From NCBI GenBank assembly GCA_020343755.1, contig CP070810.1:766041-791730 (forward strand): a stretch of 25,690 bases of DNA. Reading direction: 5' to 3'. The first letter of the stretch is position 1. Each line of letters opens with the position of its first letter. Origin of the DNA: Dehalococcoidia bacterium. Its GTDB lineage: Bacteria; Chloroflexota; Dehalococcoidia; Dehalococcoidales; E44-bin46. The notes under the pieces are model-generated. The model saw only the letters and a list, made by a program, of their open reading frames with translations, searched no databases and was not told the DNA's origin. Below are positions 1 through 7,300 of the stretch, in pieces. The position numbers were made by a program, and so were the translations under genes.

Positions 1-1
1 A

Positions 2-436
2 TCAAAAGGGATAGGTAAAGAAATGCCTCTGGCGCACAACTTAGCCAAACAACTGGCAAGCAACCTACACCGCCGCGCGGTAGTGATATATGGTGGCGGC
101 ATATTGGCTGAGGTAGCTCACCGCTGGAAGACCCAGCTCAATGAAAACAGCAAGGCATGGTCTTTCCATGAGGTCTTCCCCGAACTCAACCACAATGCCG
201 TTGTCGGCTACCAGTTTCCCCCGGAGCTAGCTGATAAGATAGCGGTGGTTCTCCTCCGGTCAGCCCCGCTGCCGAAACGCCTTCAGCTTCGCTACCAGGT
301 GACCAGCCACCTCCTGGAAAGAGCCAAGGTAGGTTACCACTTTGCCGACGCCGAAGGCTCAAGCCCGTTAAGCCAGATGATGAGCCTGGTGCTGTTTGGT
401 GACTATGTCAGCTACTACCTGGCAATCCTGAAATAA
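2..436 (+). CDS. Bifunctional phosphoglucose/phosphomannose isomerase, C-terminal part (5' end outside window, 3' end frameshifted)
   Basis: This is the C-terminal half of a SIS-fold sugar-phosphate isomerase of the bifunctional PGI/PMI type, which interconverts glucose-6-P or mannose-6-P with fructose-6-P in the cytoplasm. The frame is open from base 2, so the true start lies upstream; the ATG at 23 is internal. Visible family signatures are VIYGGG near the start of the second SIS lobe, the segment FPELNHNAVVG with the conserved Glu and His, and the C-terminal LVLFGDYVSYYLAIL. The frame stops at TAA 434-436, but the family's usual ending (IDPSPVKAIDYLKEQLRKK) is encoded at 438-497 in the +1-shifted frame. 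One extra A in the AAA at 431-433 would account for this. The gene is therefore either truncated by about 20 residues or carries a sequence error. The family call is fairly sure; the last residues are uncertain. Confidence 0.8.
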   Translation, partial: SKGIGKEMPLAHNLAKQLASNLHRRAVVIYGGGILAEVAHRWKTQLNENSKAWSFHEVFPELNHNAVVGYQFPPELADKIAVVLLRSAPLPKRLQLRYQVTSHLLERAKVGYHFADAEGSSPLSQMMSLVLFGDYVSYYLAILK

Positions 437-472
437 TATTGACCCCTCCCCGGTAAAAGCCATAGACTATCT

Positions 473-705
473 GAAAGAGCAGCTGAGAAAGAAATGAATA
501 AACTACCCGCCTCACTGCATCGTCGCCTTAGCCAGAGACTGATTTCCCTTGAAGAGAACCCTCGTCCCCGTGGAAGCAGAAAACTCACTAGCATGGAAGA
601 ATATCGGCTCCGAGTTGGGGCTTATAGAATTCTATATACTATTGATGATACAAATTGGTAGTTACCATTTTTGCTGTTGGTCACCGCTGGGAAGTGTATC
701 GCTGA
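473..705 (+). pseudogene. RelE/ParE-family toxin remnant, lacking a start and frameshifted
   Basis: Two frames together give most of a RelE/ParE-like mRNA-interferase toxin. Frame one (about 473-658) reads ERAAEKEMNKLPASLHRR, then LEENPRPRGSRKL, then EYRLRVGAYRILYTIDD, and hits TAG at 659. The next frame (658-705) continues with VVTIFAVGHRWEVYR and a TGA stop. Both halves match the family's conserved order: AEKEL.KLP, NPRP.G..KL, YR.RVG.YRI.Y, VGHR.EVY. One base missing in the AAATTGG stretch at 652-658 explains the break. No start codon lies in frame between the upstream stop at 440 and the Met at 494, so the N-terminus is also lost. No antitoxin gene is visible on either side. It abuts and overlaps the end of the isomerase gene. 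It is probably an inactive relic. Confidence 0.7.
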
Positions 706-814
706 AGTTGGATTGCTCTACTGAGAACAAACCATGCCTTCATAAAAGTTCAGTTTCCCTGATTTGCCAGCTTCAGAGTGACCTTTTCCCAACCCTTCTC
801 TTGAAAGTCCCTAT

Positions 815-1642
815 TTAGCCTATCTCATAGCCGTATTTTTCTTCTACCAGTCGATCGTGAGTGGGTAATACAATGTCGGCTTCAGCCATTACTTTCTGTA
901 CCCCGGCTTTAGCTGCCCACAGGTTCCAATAATTACCTGTAGAGCGATCACCATATGGGAAAGCGGGTTGTTCGGCATGTTTAGCAATTTCGGGAAAGAA
1001 CTCATTCTTATGGCACTGCAGCCTTTCATCATAAATGACATCGCCACACATGACTGCTAACCCCTTTTTGGTATTGACTTTGATATTCATGCTTCCCCAC
1101 GTGTGCCCTTCGACTGGCTCTAGATCAATGCCGGGAAATAATTCAAGAGCATCATCAATGAGACGGACTCTTCCCGGAACATGAATTTGCTCCACCAAGT
1201 AGGTAATGTATTCCGGAGGATACTGCGCATCCATCAAATCTGCCACAGCGAACATGAGTTCTTTGCGGGGGAAAATGATTTTTGCGTTCGGGAAGAGATA
1301 GTCATTGCCGGCATGGTCAACGTGAAGATGCGTATGCAAGATGACCTTAATATCTTTGAAATCCAGTCCGTATTTACCTAGTTGGTAGGACAGCTTCTGG
1401 TCTGGTCTTTGGCTGCCTGTCATGCCCAATCGCTCCATAATATCCAACTGATCTTCCTTTATCCCGGTGTCCACAATGATTGGGGGAATACTCTCCCCAG
1501 TAATCAGGTAAGCATAGCAGGCAATAACGATTTTTGTCCCTGGACACCATTTGTTAACCCAGAAACTGCCGTCAAGGCCTCCCACGTCGCCAATATCCAG
1601 TACTTTTATTTGGTATGTGGGTTTATTCTTATCGACAGCCAT
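815..1642 (-). CDS. Metallo-beta-lactamase-fold hydrolase (N-acyl-homoserine-lactonase-like)
   Basis: This is a stand-alone metallo-beta-lactamase-fold enzyme of about 275 residues with a full binuclear zinc site. Counting from the GTG at 1651, H108, H110, D112 and H113 form HTHLHVDH; H183 is in EGHTWGS, D204 in CGDVIYD and H265 in PTHDRL. Length and motif spacing resemble lactonase/AttM-type hydrolases that open cyclic esters, but the substrate cannot be read from sequence. There is no signal peptide, so it is probably cytoplasmic. I chose the ATG at 1642 because the AAGGAG at about 1654-1659 lies 11 bases from it but only 2 from the in-frame GTG at 1651. It is separated from rpsI by about 130 bases including a possible terminator, so it may be a separate transcription unit. 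Confidence 0.88.
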   Translation of the reverse strand: MAVDKNKPTYQIKVLDIGDVGGLDGSFWVNKWCPGTKIVIACYAYLITGESIPPIIVDTGIKEDQLDIMERLGMTGSQRPDQKLSYQLGKYGLDFKDIKVILHTHLHVDHAGNDYLFPNAKIIFPRKELMFAVADLMDAQYPPEYITYLVEQIHVPGRVRLIDDALELFPGIDLEPVEGHTWGSMNIKVNTKKGLAVMCGDVIYDERLQCHKNEFFPEIAKHAEQPAFPYGDRSTGNYWNLWAAKAGVQKVMAEADIVLPTHDRLVEEKYGYEIG

Positions 1643-1750
1643 ACTTGTCACCGCTCCTTTTTTAGGTTATTCCCTCCACCCCGTTTATTTCGCATAGGCA
1701 CCACCTCTCTTTCCTTGCAAACTAGCTTAGTCAGACTTTAAGAAGTTTAA

Positions 1751-1764
1751 CCAACCGTGGTTGG
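1751..1764 (-). terminator. Possible terminator hairpin after rpsI
   Basis: Five bases beyond the rpsI stop, the minus strand carries the inverted repeat CCAACCACGGTTGG (5-6 bp stem, 2-4 base loop) followed by TTAAACTTCTT. The stem is short and the T-tract is interrupted, so this is only a weak candidate for the end of the ribosomal cluster. Confidence 0.35.
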
Positions 1765-1769
1765 CGACC

Positions 1770-2165
1770 TTACCGTTTGGTGTATTGAGGGGCTTTGCGG
1801 GCTCGCTTGAGCCCGGCCTTTTTTCGCTCTTTAACTCGAGCGTCCCGGGTGAGCAGTCCGTTCTGCTTTAGTACCGGTTTGAGTCTTTCGTCAGCCTTTA
1901 CCAGGGCTCGAGCAATACCATGAGCGATAGCACCACCCTGCCCCGATATACCACTCCCGACGACCTTAACCACAGCATTATACTTACCTATGCTATCAGT
2001 AACCAAAAGCGGTTGCAGTATTATCCGGCGGTGCTCAAGGCGGGGGAAACGCTCCTCATAGGGCACGTTATTGACAATAATAGAGCCATCCCCCGACAGC
2101 AGCCTTACCCGGGCTACCGCCGTCTTGCGTTTGCCTACTCCGTAATAATAAGTTTGTTTTGCCAT
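1770..2165 (-). CDS. rpsI: 30S ribosomal protein S9
   Basis: S9 (131 residues) binds the 3' major domain of 16S rRNA in the head of the small subunit; its extended C-terminal tail reaches the P-site tRNA. The family signatures are present: YGVGKRKTAVARVRL near the N-terminus, GGAIAHGIARAL in the middle, and the basic ending RKAPQYTKR with the invariant final Arg. Length is normal. ATG start; the SD-like GTAGG lies across the end of rplM, 6 bases upstream. It is the last gene of the cluster and pairs with rplM, as in most bacteria. Confidence 0.97.
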   Translation of the reverse strand: MAKQTYYYGVGKRKTAVARVRLLSGDGSIIVNNVPYEERFPRLEHRRIILQPLLVTDSIGKYNAVVKVVGSGISGQGGAIAHGIARALVKADERLKPVLKQNGLLTRDARVKERKKAGLKRARKAPQYTKR

Positions 2166-2171
2166 CTGAAC

Positions 2172-2588
2172 CTACTTCTTTGTCCGAGTCGGGTGAGGAT
2201 GAGCATCACCAACATAGACCCTGAGCTTCTTCATCATTCTAGCACCTAGTCGGGTGTGAGGCAACATCCCCTTAACCGCATGTTCAATCGCCCGAGTTGG
2301 ATTAGTCTGCATTAATTTGTCATAAGTGATGCTCTTAAGCCCTCCAGGATACCCCGAATGTCTATAATAGACTTTCTGCTTAGCCTTATCACCGGTAACC
2401 CGAACCTTCTCAGCATTGATTACAACAACATAATCGCCGACATCCAAATTCCGACTAAATGTTGGCTTGTGCTTGCCCATAAGCAACCGCGCCACCCGGG
2501 TGGCTAGCCTACCTAAAACTTGGTCGGTAGCATCAATAACATGCCATTCTCGCTTAATTTCAGACACCTTAGGGCTATAGGTTTTCAC
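2172..2588 (-). CDS. rplM: 50S ribosomal protein L13
   Basis: L13 is an early-assembling 23S rRNA-binding protein. Signatures seen: REWHVIDATDQVLGRLAT, LMGKHKP, VINAEKVRVTG and the KGMLPHTRLG loop. The frame is open to a TTG at 2600, but GGAGG lies 5 bases before the GTG at 2588, giving the typical N-terminus MKTYSPK and 138 residues, so I chose that start. The first 14 bases overlap the end of truA, and the SD itself is inside truA. Translation is therefore probably coupled to truA. Confidence 0.96.
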   Translation of the reverse strand: MKTYSPKVSEIKREWHVIDATDQVLGRLATRVARLLMGKHKPTFSRNLDVGDYVVVINAEKVRVTGDKAKQKVYYRHSGYPGGLKSITYDKLMQTNPTRAIEHAVKGMLPHTRLGARMMKKLRVYVGDAHPHPTRTKK

Positions 2589-3354
2589 TCTCTCCTCCAA
2601 AGGGGCTGGAATAATTTATCCGCATAAGGCACAGCCCGCAGGCGGGAGCTGCTGGACCGGCTAGTCCAGGCTTTTTGGCCTCAATTATACTATGAAACTG
2701 GTCAACACTCATTTTACCCAAGCCAACTCTAATTAGAGCACCTACAGTATTACGCACCTGATGGGGTAGGAAGGAGTTAGCCGCCATATTAAAAACGGCT
2801 AATTCCCCGCCCTTTTCCATTTTTGCCCGATGCACACTTCGCACCGTTTTCTTTGCCCTGCCCCCAATACAACTAGCAAACGAGGTAAAGTCATGCTCAC
2901 CAATAAGAGCCTGACATGCCAAATTCATAGCTTCAATATCAAGGTGTCCAGTAACCAGATATGAAAAGCCCGTCATGATTGGAGACCGGGTCAAGCTATT
3001 TAATATATAGTAGTTGTATTCACGGCTAATGGCATCACGCCTGACATTAAAAGAATCGCCTACTCTATGGGCTGACTTAACTGCAATATCCCTCGGTAAA
3101 TAGTAGTTCAACCCGTTAATAAAAGCCGGTAAGGGGAGAGACGACTTTGTCCTGAAGCTAACTACCTGTCCTTTAGCATGAACTCCAGCGTCAGTTCGAC
3201 TAGCTGCCATCACCCGAAGTCTTTCCCCGGTAAGCTTCCACAGTGCTTCCTCTGTCTCGCCTTGAATAGTGGTAAAACCATCCTGTAACTGAAAGCCGTG
3301 GTAACGGGTGCCATCATATTCCATAATTAACACAATCTTAGTAGTTGTTGCCAA
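2575..3354 (-). CDS. truA: tRNA pseudouridine(38-40) synthase TruA
   Basis: TruA converts uridines 38, 39 and 40 of the tRNA anticodon stem to pseudouridine. The catalytic Asp is in SRTDAGVHA (D55 from the chosen start). Other conserved parts are the N-terminal MEYDGTRYHGFQ, SREYNYYI in the middle and FLPHQVRNTVGALIRVG near the end. The frame is open back to 3408 inside rplQ, but AAGGAAGG lies 7 bases upstream of the TTG at 3354, giving 259 residues and a normal N-terminus (MATTTKIVLIMEYDG). That start is 13 bases after the rplQ stop. The order rplQ-truA-rplM-rpsI is common in Gram-positive and related bacteria. Confidence 0.95.
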   Translation of the reverse strand: MATTTKIVLIMEYDGTRYHGFQLQDGFTTIQGETEEALWKLTGERLRVMAASRTDAGVHAKGQVVSFRTKSSLPLPAFINGLNYYLPRDIAVKSAHRVGDSFNVRRDAISREYNYYILNSLTRSPIMTGFSYLVTGHLDIEAMNLACQALIGEHDFTSFASCIGGRAKKTVRSVHRAKMEKGGELAVFNMAANSFLPHQVRNTVGALIRVGLGKMSVDQFHSIIEAKKPGLAGPAAPACGLCLMRINYSSPFGGESENL

Positions 3355-3367
3355 GCCACGACCTTCC

Positions 3368-3721
3368 TTACTCCACCAACTCAAGCCGAACCATAGGTGC
3401 CCCATCACCCAGTCTTGGTCCTAGCTTGGTGATACGGGTATATCCACCAGAGCGCTCGGCATACCTTGGGGCAAGGTCAGCAAATACCTTGTCGGTTACC
3501 TTTTTATCTATAATAAAGGCTAATGCCTGACGACGGGAGTGAAGCCCGCCCTTCTTACCCAAGGTAATCATCTTCTCGGCCAGGCTACGCACCTCCTTGG
3601 CTTTGGCCTCAGTGGTGGTAATTTTTTCGTAGCCCAAAAGGTCAGTAACTAAGTTACGATACATTGCTCTTCTGTGTCCCGAGGCTCTACCTAATTTCCT
3701 ACCAGCTACTTTATGCCTCAC
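3368..3721 (-). CDS. rplQ: 50S ribosomal protein L17
   Basis: L17 (117 residues) binds domain III of 23S rRNA near the exit tunnel. Characteristic text: GRKLGRASGHRRAMYRNL at the N-terminus, EKITTTEAKAKE, and the C-terminal YTRITKLGPRLGDGAPM with LELVE at the end. Length is the short bacterial form. The start is GTG and overlaps the last 11 bases of rpoA, so translation is probably coupled, matching the usual rpoA-rplQ arrangement at the end of the alpha operon. Confidence 0.97.
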   Translation of the reverse strand: MRHKVAGRKLGRASGHRRAMYRNLVTDLLGYEKITTTEAKAKEVRSLAEKMITLGKKGGLHSRRQALAFIIDKKVTDKVFADLAPRYAERSGGYTRITKLGPRLGDGAPMVRLELVE

Positions 3722-4691
3722 CCTCTATCCCCTCCTCATCTGGCGGAGTTGAGTCTTCAACTTTGGGAGTAAGGGACAATCCTAACTCATTGAGCCGCTC
3801 CTCTATTTCCTGTTTAGACTTCAGGCCAAAATTCCGCAGCGAAAGCAACCCTTTCTCACCAGTAGTTATAATTTGCCCCACAGTAGCGATGCCAGCGCGT
3901 CTTAAGCAATTCATGGTACGCACTGAAAGATTCAATTGCTCTACCGGCATATTATACAGTTCCTCAGGGATAGCTAAGCCAACAAGTTCCTCCTCCTCCT
4001 TTATGAGAGAAACCTTGGCATAATTAACAAACGGGGTTAACTGCTCTACCAGAATGGCTGCACTGCGGCTGATGGCATCGACTGGTAATATAGTACCATC
4101 AGTCCACACCTCCAGATATAACTGCTCACGGCTACTCTCTTGACCAACATGAGTTGGCTCAACGGTAAAATTAACCTTACGTATTGGGGTAAAGATAGCA
4201 TCCACGGGAATTGTTCCTACAGGTAGAGTATCAACAGACTCAGCCTGCCTATAGCCTTCGCCCAATTCCACATCAAACTCCGCATAAAGTCTGGCATCAG
4301 GCGAATCTAAGGTAGCTAAATATAGTTCAGGGTTGACAATTTCAAAGTCAGTCGAGGGCTTAATGTCAGCAGCACAAATTTGCCCCTCCCCTTCTACCTC
4401 CAGTGTTAACTTACCTGGTTGACCAGAAAGGGGGATCAACTTCAATTCCTTAACATTAAGTAAGAACTCGGTAACGTCTTCCTTAACATGAGGAATAGTG
4501 GAGAATTCATGTTGAATTCCCTCAATGCTAATCCTAGTTACTGCTGCCCCCGGAAGATAGCTAAGCAGCACCCTCCGTAATGAATTCCCTAAAGTAACGC
4601 CGAAGCCCTTCTCCAGTGGCTGGGCTAAGAATCGCCCAAAGTTATCTTTACTCTCAACACATTCGATATTCGGTATTGCTAGGCGAGACAA
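3711..4691 (-). CDS. rpoA: DNA-directed RNA polymerase subunit alpha
   Basis: The alpha subunit dimerises to nucleate RNA polymerase assembly and contacts activators and UP elements. At 326 residues it is of normal size. The N-terminal domain shows GFGVTLGNSLRRVLLSYLPG and GTIPVDAIFTPIRKVNF. After a short linker, the C-terminal domain (about residues 245-310) shows LNLSVRTMNCLRRAGI and LRNFGLKSKQEIEERL. The tail is acidic (EDSTPPDEEGIEGEA). The start codon is TTG, supported by AGGAGG 7 bases upstream. Located between rpsD and rplQ, as in the alpha operon. Confidence 0.97.
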   Translation of the reverse strand: MSRLAIPNIECVESKDNFGRFLAQPLEKGFGVTLGNSLRRVLLSYLPGAAVTRISIEGIQHEFSTIPHVKEDVTEFLLNVKELKLIPLSGQPGKLTLEVEGEGQICAADIKPSTDFEIVNPELYLATLDSPDARLYAEFDVELGEGYRQAESVDTLPVGTIPVDAIFTPIRKVNFTVEPTHVGQESSREQLYLEVWTDGTILPVDAISRSAAILVEQLTPFVNYAKVSLIKEEEELVGLAIPEELYNMPVEQLNLSVRTMNCLRRAGIATVGQIITTGEKGLLSLRNFGLKSKQEIEERLNELGLSLTPKVEDSTPPDEEGIEGEA

Positions 4692-4716
4692 AGTGCTACC
4701 TCCTCATCAATTAATA

Positions 4717-5343
4717 TTATCGCGAGTAGTACTCAACTATAGTCTTCCCCTCAAATTTAGCATCAATGTCATCAGGGGTGGGCAGTGATACAACTCGACC
4801 AACTAGGTTCTCTTTATCCAAGCTTAACCAACCCAAAACCAACTTAGCCGGAATATTCTGAACTACCTGCTGATAATATCCAGTTTTAGTACTACTCTCC
4901 TTCCAACTAATGACGTCATCCTCTTTAACCAAGCAGGAGGGTATATTGGTTTTACGCCCATTAAGCAGGATATGCCCATGTTGAACTAGCTGACGAGCTT
5001 GAGGGCGAGAATCAGCGAAGCCTAAACGATAGACCACATTATCAAGTCGTCTCTCCAGCAGCACTAGTAAGTCTTCCCCGGTGATGCCTGACTGCTTCTC
5101 AGCCTGGGCAAAAAGCCGTCTAAACTGCCTCTCCATAACTCCATAGGTATGACGGGCTTTTTGCTTCTCCCGTAGTTGCAAACCACGGTCAGAAAGTCGG
5201 CGCCGCCGACCAAGCTGTCGCCCTGGGGGTTTCCCCCGCCTATCCATGGCACACTTAGCAGTAAGGCACCTACTACCTTTAAGCATTAATTTCTCGCCGC
5301 TACGGCGACACAATCGACAAACCGCTGCTATATATCTTGCCAT
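4717..5343 (-). CDS. rpsD: 30S ribosomal protein S4, zinc-binding form
   Basis: S4 is a primary 16S rRNA-binding protein that starts assembly of the 5' domain; in enterobacteria it also represses the alpha operon. I take the ATG at 5343 (208 residues, MARYIAAVCRLCRR) rather than the longer open frame to 5388, because AAGGG lies 7 bases upstream and homologues begin this way. C9, C12, C26 and C31 form a four-Cys zinc site in the N-terminal domain, marking the Cys-plus paralogue type. The S4 RNA-binding domain follows (LERRLDNVVYRLGFADSRPQ, then GHILLNGRK). The start lies 10 bases after the rpsK stop. Confidence 0.97.
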   Translation of the reverse strand: MARYIAAVCRLCRRSGEKLMLKGSRCLTAKCAMDRRGKPPGRQLGRRRRLSDRGLQLREKQKARHTYGVMERQFRRLFAQAEKQSGITGEDLLVLLERRLDNVVYRLGFADSRPQARQLVQHGHILLNGRKTNIPSCLVKEDDVISWKESSTKTGYYQQVVQNIPAKLVLGWLSLDKENLVGRVVSLPTPDDIDAKFEGKTIVEYYSR

Positions 5344-5353
5344 TTCTCTGCCC

Positions 5354-5743
5354 TTACACTCGCCTTCTCTTAGGAGAACGACAACCATTATGTGGGATAT
5401 GAGTCACATCTCTAATACTGGTAATATAAAGGCCTGAACTCTGGAGAGAACGAATAGCTGCCTCACGCCCGCTGCCCGGCCCTTTAACATAAACCTCTAT
5501 TTGGCGTAAGCCATGTTCCATCCCTCTACGAGCTGCATCACGAGCTGCCAATTGAGCAGCGTAGGGAGTGCCTTTTCGCGAGCCCTTAAACCCAGCTGTC
5601 CCTGAGCTTCCCCAAGCAATAACGTTACCTTGGGGGTCGGTGAGAGTCACGATGGTATTATTAAAAGTCGACTGGATATAGGCTCTCCCCTCCGGAATGG
5701 ATTTTCGTTCTCGCCTTCTTCTAGTTCGCTTCTTCTGCGGCAT
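5354..5743 (-). CDS. rpsK: 30S ribosomal protein S11
   Basis: S11 (129 residues) lies in the platform of the small subunit and contacts the mRNA exit region and helix 23. Seen: a basic N-terminus (KKRTRRRRERK), AYIQSTFNNTIVTLTDPQGN, the glycine-rich GTPYAAQLAA, VKGPGSGREAAIRSLQ, and the terminal DVTHIPHNGCRSPKRRRV. All are strongly conserved. ATG start with a TAGGAG SD. It follows rpsM by 34 bases, as in the alpha operon. Confidence 0.97.
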   Translation of the reverse strand: MPQKKRTRRRRERKSIPEGRAYIQSTFNNTIVTLTDPQGNVIAWGSSGTAGFKGSRKGTPYAAQLAARDAARRGMEHGLRQIEVYVKGPGSGREAAIRSLQSSGLYITSIRDVTHIPHNGCRSPKRRRV

Positions 5744-5777
5744 TCTAATCTCCTATCTGACTATATATAACGGTTTG

Positions 5778-6167
5778 CTACTTCTTAGTCATACCGCGTC
5801 TCTTGCCCCTACCAGCTACCGTTTTGCGAGCCCCACGCCTGGTACGAGCGTTGGTTCGCGTTCGTTGCCCTCTGACCGGCAGACCATGCCGATGCCTGAT
5901 ACCACGGTAGCTACCAATCTCAATGAGACGCTTGATATTTAGGTCAACCTCTTTTCTAAGTTCACCCTCAACCTTATACTCCCGGCCAATAACCTCCCGG
6001 AGACGATTAACCTCGTCTTCAGTAAGGCTATCCGCCTTGGTCTCAGCATTGACACCGATTTGAGCCAGAATCCTCCGGCTCAAGGTAGGGCCAATGCCAT
6101 AGATATACTGTAGCGAAACCCAAATCTGCTTATTTTTAGGTATATCCACTCCAGCTATACGTGGCAT
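5778..6167 (-). CDS. rpsM: 30S ribosomal protein S13
   Basis: S13 (129 residues) in the head of the small subunit forms bridges to the large subunit and touches P-site tRNA through its basic tail. Characteristic text: ARIAGVDIPKNK-like N-terminus (PRIAGVDIPKNKQIWVSL), YIYGIGPTLSRRI with the helix-two-turn-helix, and RGIRHRHGLPVRGQRTRTNA followed by a Lys/Arg-rich end (GKRRGMTKK). Length is slightly longer than the E. coli protein (118). ATG start with a GGGAGG SD 5-6 bases upstream. Confidence 0.97.
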   Translation of the reverse strand: MPRIAGVDIPKNKQIWVSLQYIYGIGPTLSRRILAQIGVNAETKADSLTEDEVNRLREVIGREYKVEGELRKEVDLNIKRLIEIGSYRGIRHRHGLPVRGQRTRTNARTRRGARKTVAGRGKRRGMTKK

Positions 6168-6190
6168 TATAATCCTCCCTCAACAGACAT

Positions 6191-6304
6191 TTAGCCCTGC
6201 CTCTGCTTATGCCTAGGGTTGCGGCAAATAACCCTGATTACTCCTCGCCGCTTCACCACCCGACACTTTTCACATCTAACCTTAACTGAAGCCCTAACTT
6301 TCAT
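6191..6304 (-). CDS. rpmJ: 50S ribosomal protein L36, zinc-binding form
   Basis: This 37-residue gene reads MKVRASVKVRCEKCRVVKRR and ends in CRNPRHKQRQG, the standard L36 sequence. C11, C14, C27 and H32 form the CCCH zinc ribbon, so it is the C-plus form. L36 is a late-assembling protein contacting 23S rRNA helices 89-97. The ATG at 6304 is preceded by AAGGA with 6 bases spacing. It lies between infA (12 bases upstream) and rpsM (23 bases downstream), the universal position in bacteria. Confidence 0.97.
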   Translation of the reverse strand: MKVRASVKVRCEKCRVVKRRGVIRVICRNPRHKQRQG

Positions 6305-6316
6305 GATAAGTCCTTA

Positions 6317-6535
6317 TTACTTGAAACGATAGGTAATCCTACCTCGACTCAGGTCATAGGGGGAAAGTTCTACCAATACCTTGTCACCGGGCAAGATTTT
6401 AATATAATGCAATCTTATCTTACCCGAAATGTGAGCCAGCACCTTATGCCCATTAGGTAGCTCAACGCGAAACATAGCATTAGGCAATGGTTCCACTACT
6501 GTCCCCTCAACCTCAATAGCCTCTTTCTTAGGCAT
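6317..6535 (-). CDS. infA: Translation initiation factor IF-1
   Basis: IF-1 (72 residues) is a single OB-fold protein that occupies the A site of the small subunit during initiation, helping IF-2 and IF-3. The whole length matches the family: KEAIEVEGTVVEPLPNAMFR, then VELPNGHKVLAHISGKIR, then the C-terminal VELSPYDLSRGRITYRFK. Length is the usual 72. ATG start with GAGGG upstream. It lies in the secY-adk-map-infA-rpmJ block found in many bacteria. Confidence 0.97.
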   Translation of the reverse strand: MPKKEAIEVEGTVVEPLPNAMFRVELPNGHKVLAHISGKIRLHYIKILPGDKVLVELSPYDLSRGRITYRFK

Positions 6536-6546
6536 AAAATCCCTCT

Positions 6547-7296
6547 CTATAAGATAGTAAGCACCTCTGGTTCAGCCTCAGTGATAACAATGGTGTGTTC
6601 AAAATGGGCGGAAAGACTCCCATCAGCAGTAAATACCGTCCAGCGATTGCTACCAAGCCGGGTACGCCAATCGCCAATATTCACCATAGGTTCAAGGGCA
6701 AGGGTCATGCCCTTTCTCAGTACTGAGCCGATTCTGGGTTGACCAAAATTGGGTATCTGCGGTTCCTCATGCATCTCCCGACCAATACCGTGTCCGGTAT
6801 ATTCACGGACTACCGAATAGCCCTTTGACTCAGCACAATTCTGAATAGCTGCCGAGATATCCCCCAACCTCGCCCCTGAATAGGCAGCAGCGATACCAGC
6901 CTTTAGCGCAGCTTTGGTGGTTTCTAGAAGCTGCCTAGCCTCTGGACTAATCTCACCTACACCTATTGTCACTGCAGCATCACCCTGAAAACCATCAAAA
7001 ATGGCCCCAAAGTCAAGAGATACAATATCTCCCTCGCTTAAAACTCGCTCCCCGGGAATCCCATGCACTATCTCATCATTTACTGAGACACAAAGGTTAC
7101 CTGGAAATCCCCGGTATCCCTTAAACGAAGGCTTAGCCCCCAGCTTTTCTGACTCTCTACTAGCAATAATATCCAACTCCTTGGTTTTCATCCCTGGTCT
7201 TACCTGCTTAGTCAATATCCCCAGTATGGTTGCCACAATTCTACCCGCCTGCCGCATAACAGCAATCTCTCGGTCAGACTTGATAATTATTCCCAT
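6547..7296 (-). CDS. map: Type I methionine aminopeptidase
   Basis: Map removes the initiator Met from nascent cytosolic proteins. The protein has 249 residues, the standard type Ia length, with the five metal ligands D95 (SLDFGA), D106 (GDAAVT), H169 (TGHGIGR), E202 (ALEPM) and E233 (HFEHT), plus substrate-side H78 in NDEIVHGIP. There is no N-terminal zinc-finger extension. ATG start is 4 bases after the adk stop; the SD is weak, so it probably depends on coupling to adk. Confidence 0.96.
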   Translation of the reverse strand: MGIIIKSDREIAVMRQAGRIVATILGILTKQVRPGMKTKELDIIASRESEKLGAKPSFKGYRGFPGNLCVSVNDEIVHGIPGERVLSEGDIVSLDFGAIFDGFQGDAAVTIGVGEISPEARQLLETTKAALKAGIAAAYSGARLGDISAAIQNCAESKGYSVVREYTGHGIGREMHEEPQIPNFGQPRIGSVLRKGMTLALEPMVNIGDWRTRLGSNRWTVFTADGSLSAHFEHTIVITEAEPEVLTIL

Positions 7297-7300
7297 CTAG

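Noticed and set aside
549..818. Plus-strand open frame of 89 codons
   Set aside because: It lies out of frame over the RelE-like remnant, whose conserved motifs are in the other two frames.
2575..3408. Longer TruA frame starting at 3408
   Set aside because: The extra 18 residues are read from within rplQ; the SD and family N-terminus point to the TTG at 3354.
4717..5388. Longer S4 frame starting at 5388
   Set aside because: The extra 15 residues overlap rpsK and match nothing; the ATG at 5343 has an SD and the normal S4 N-terminus.
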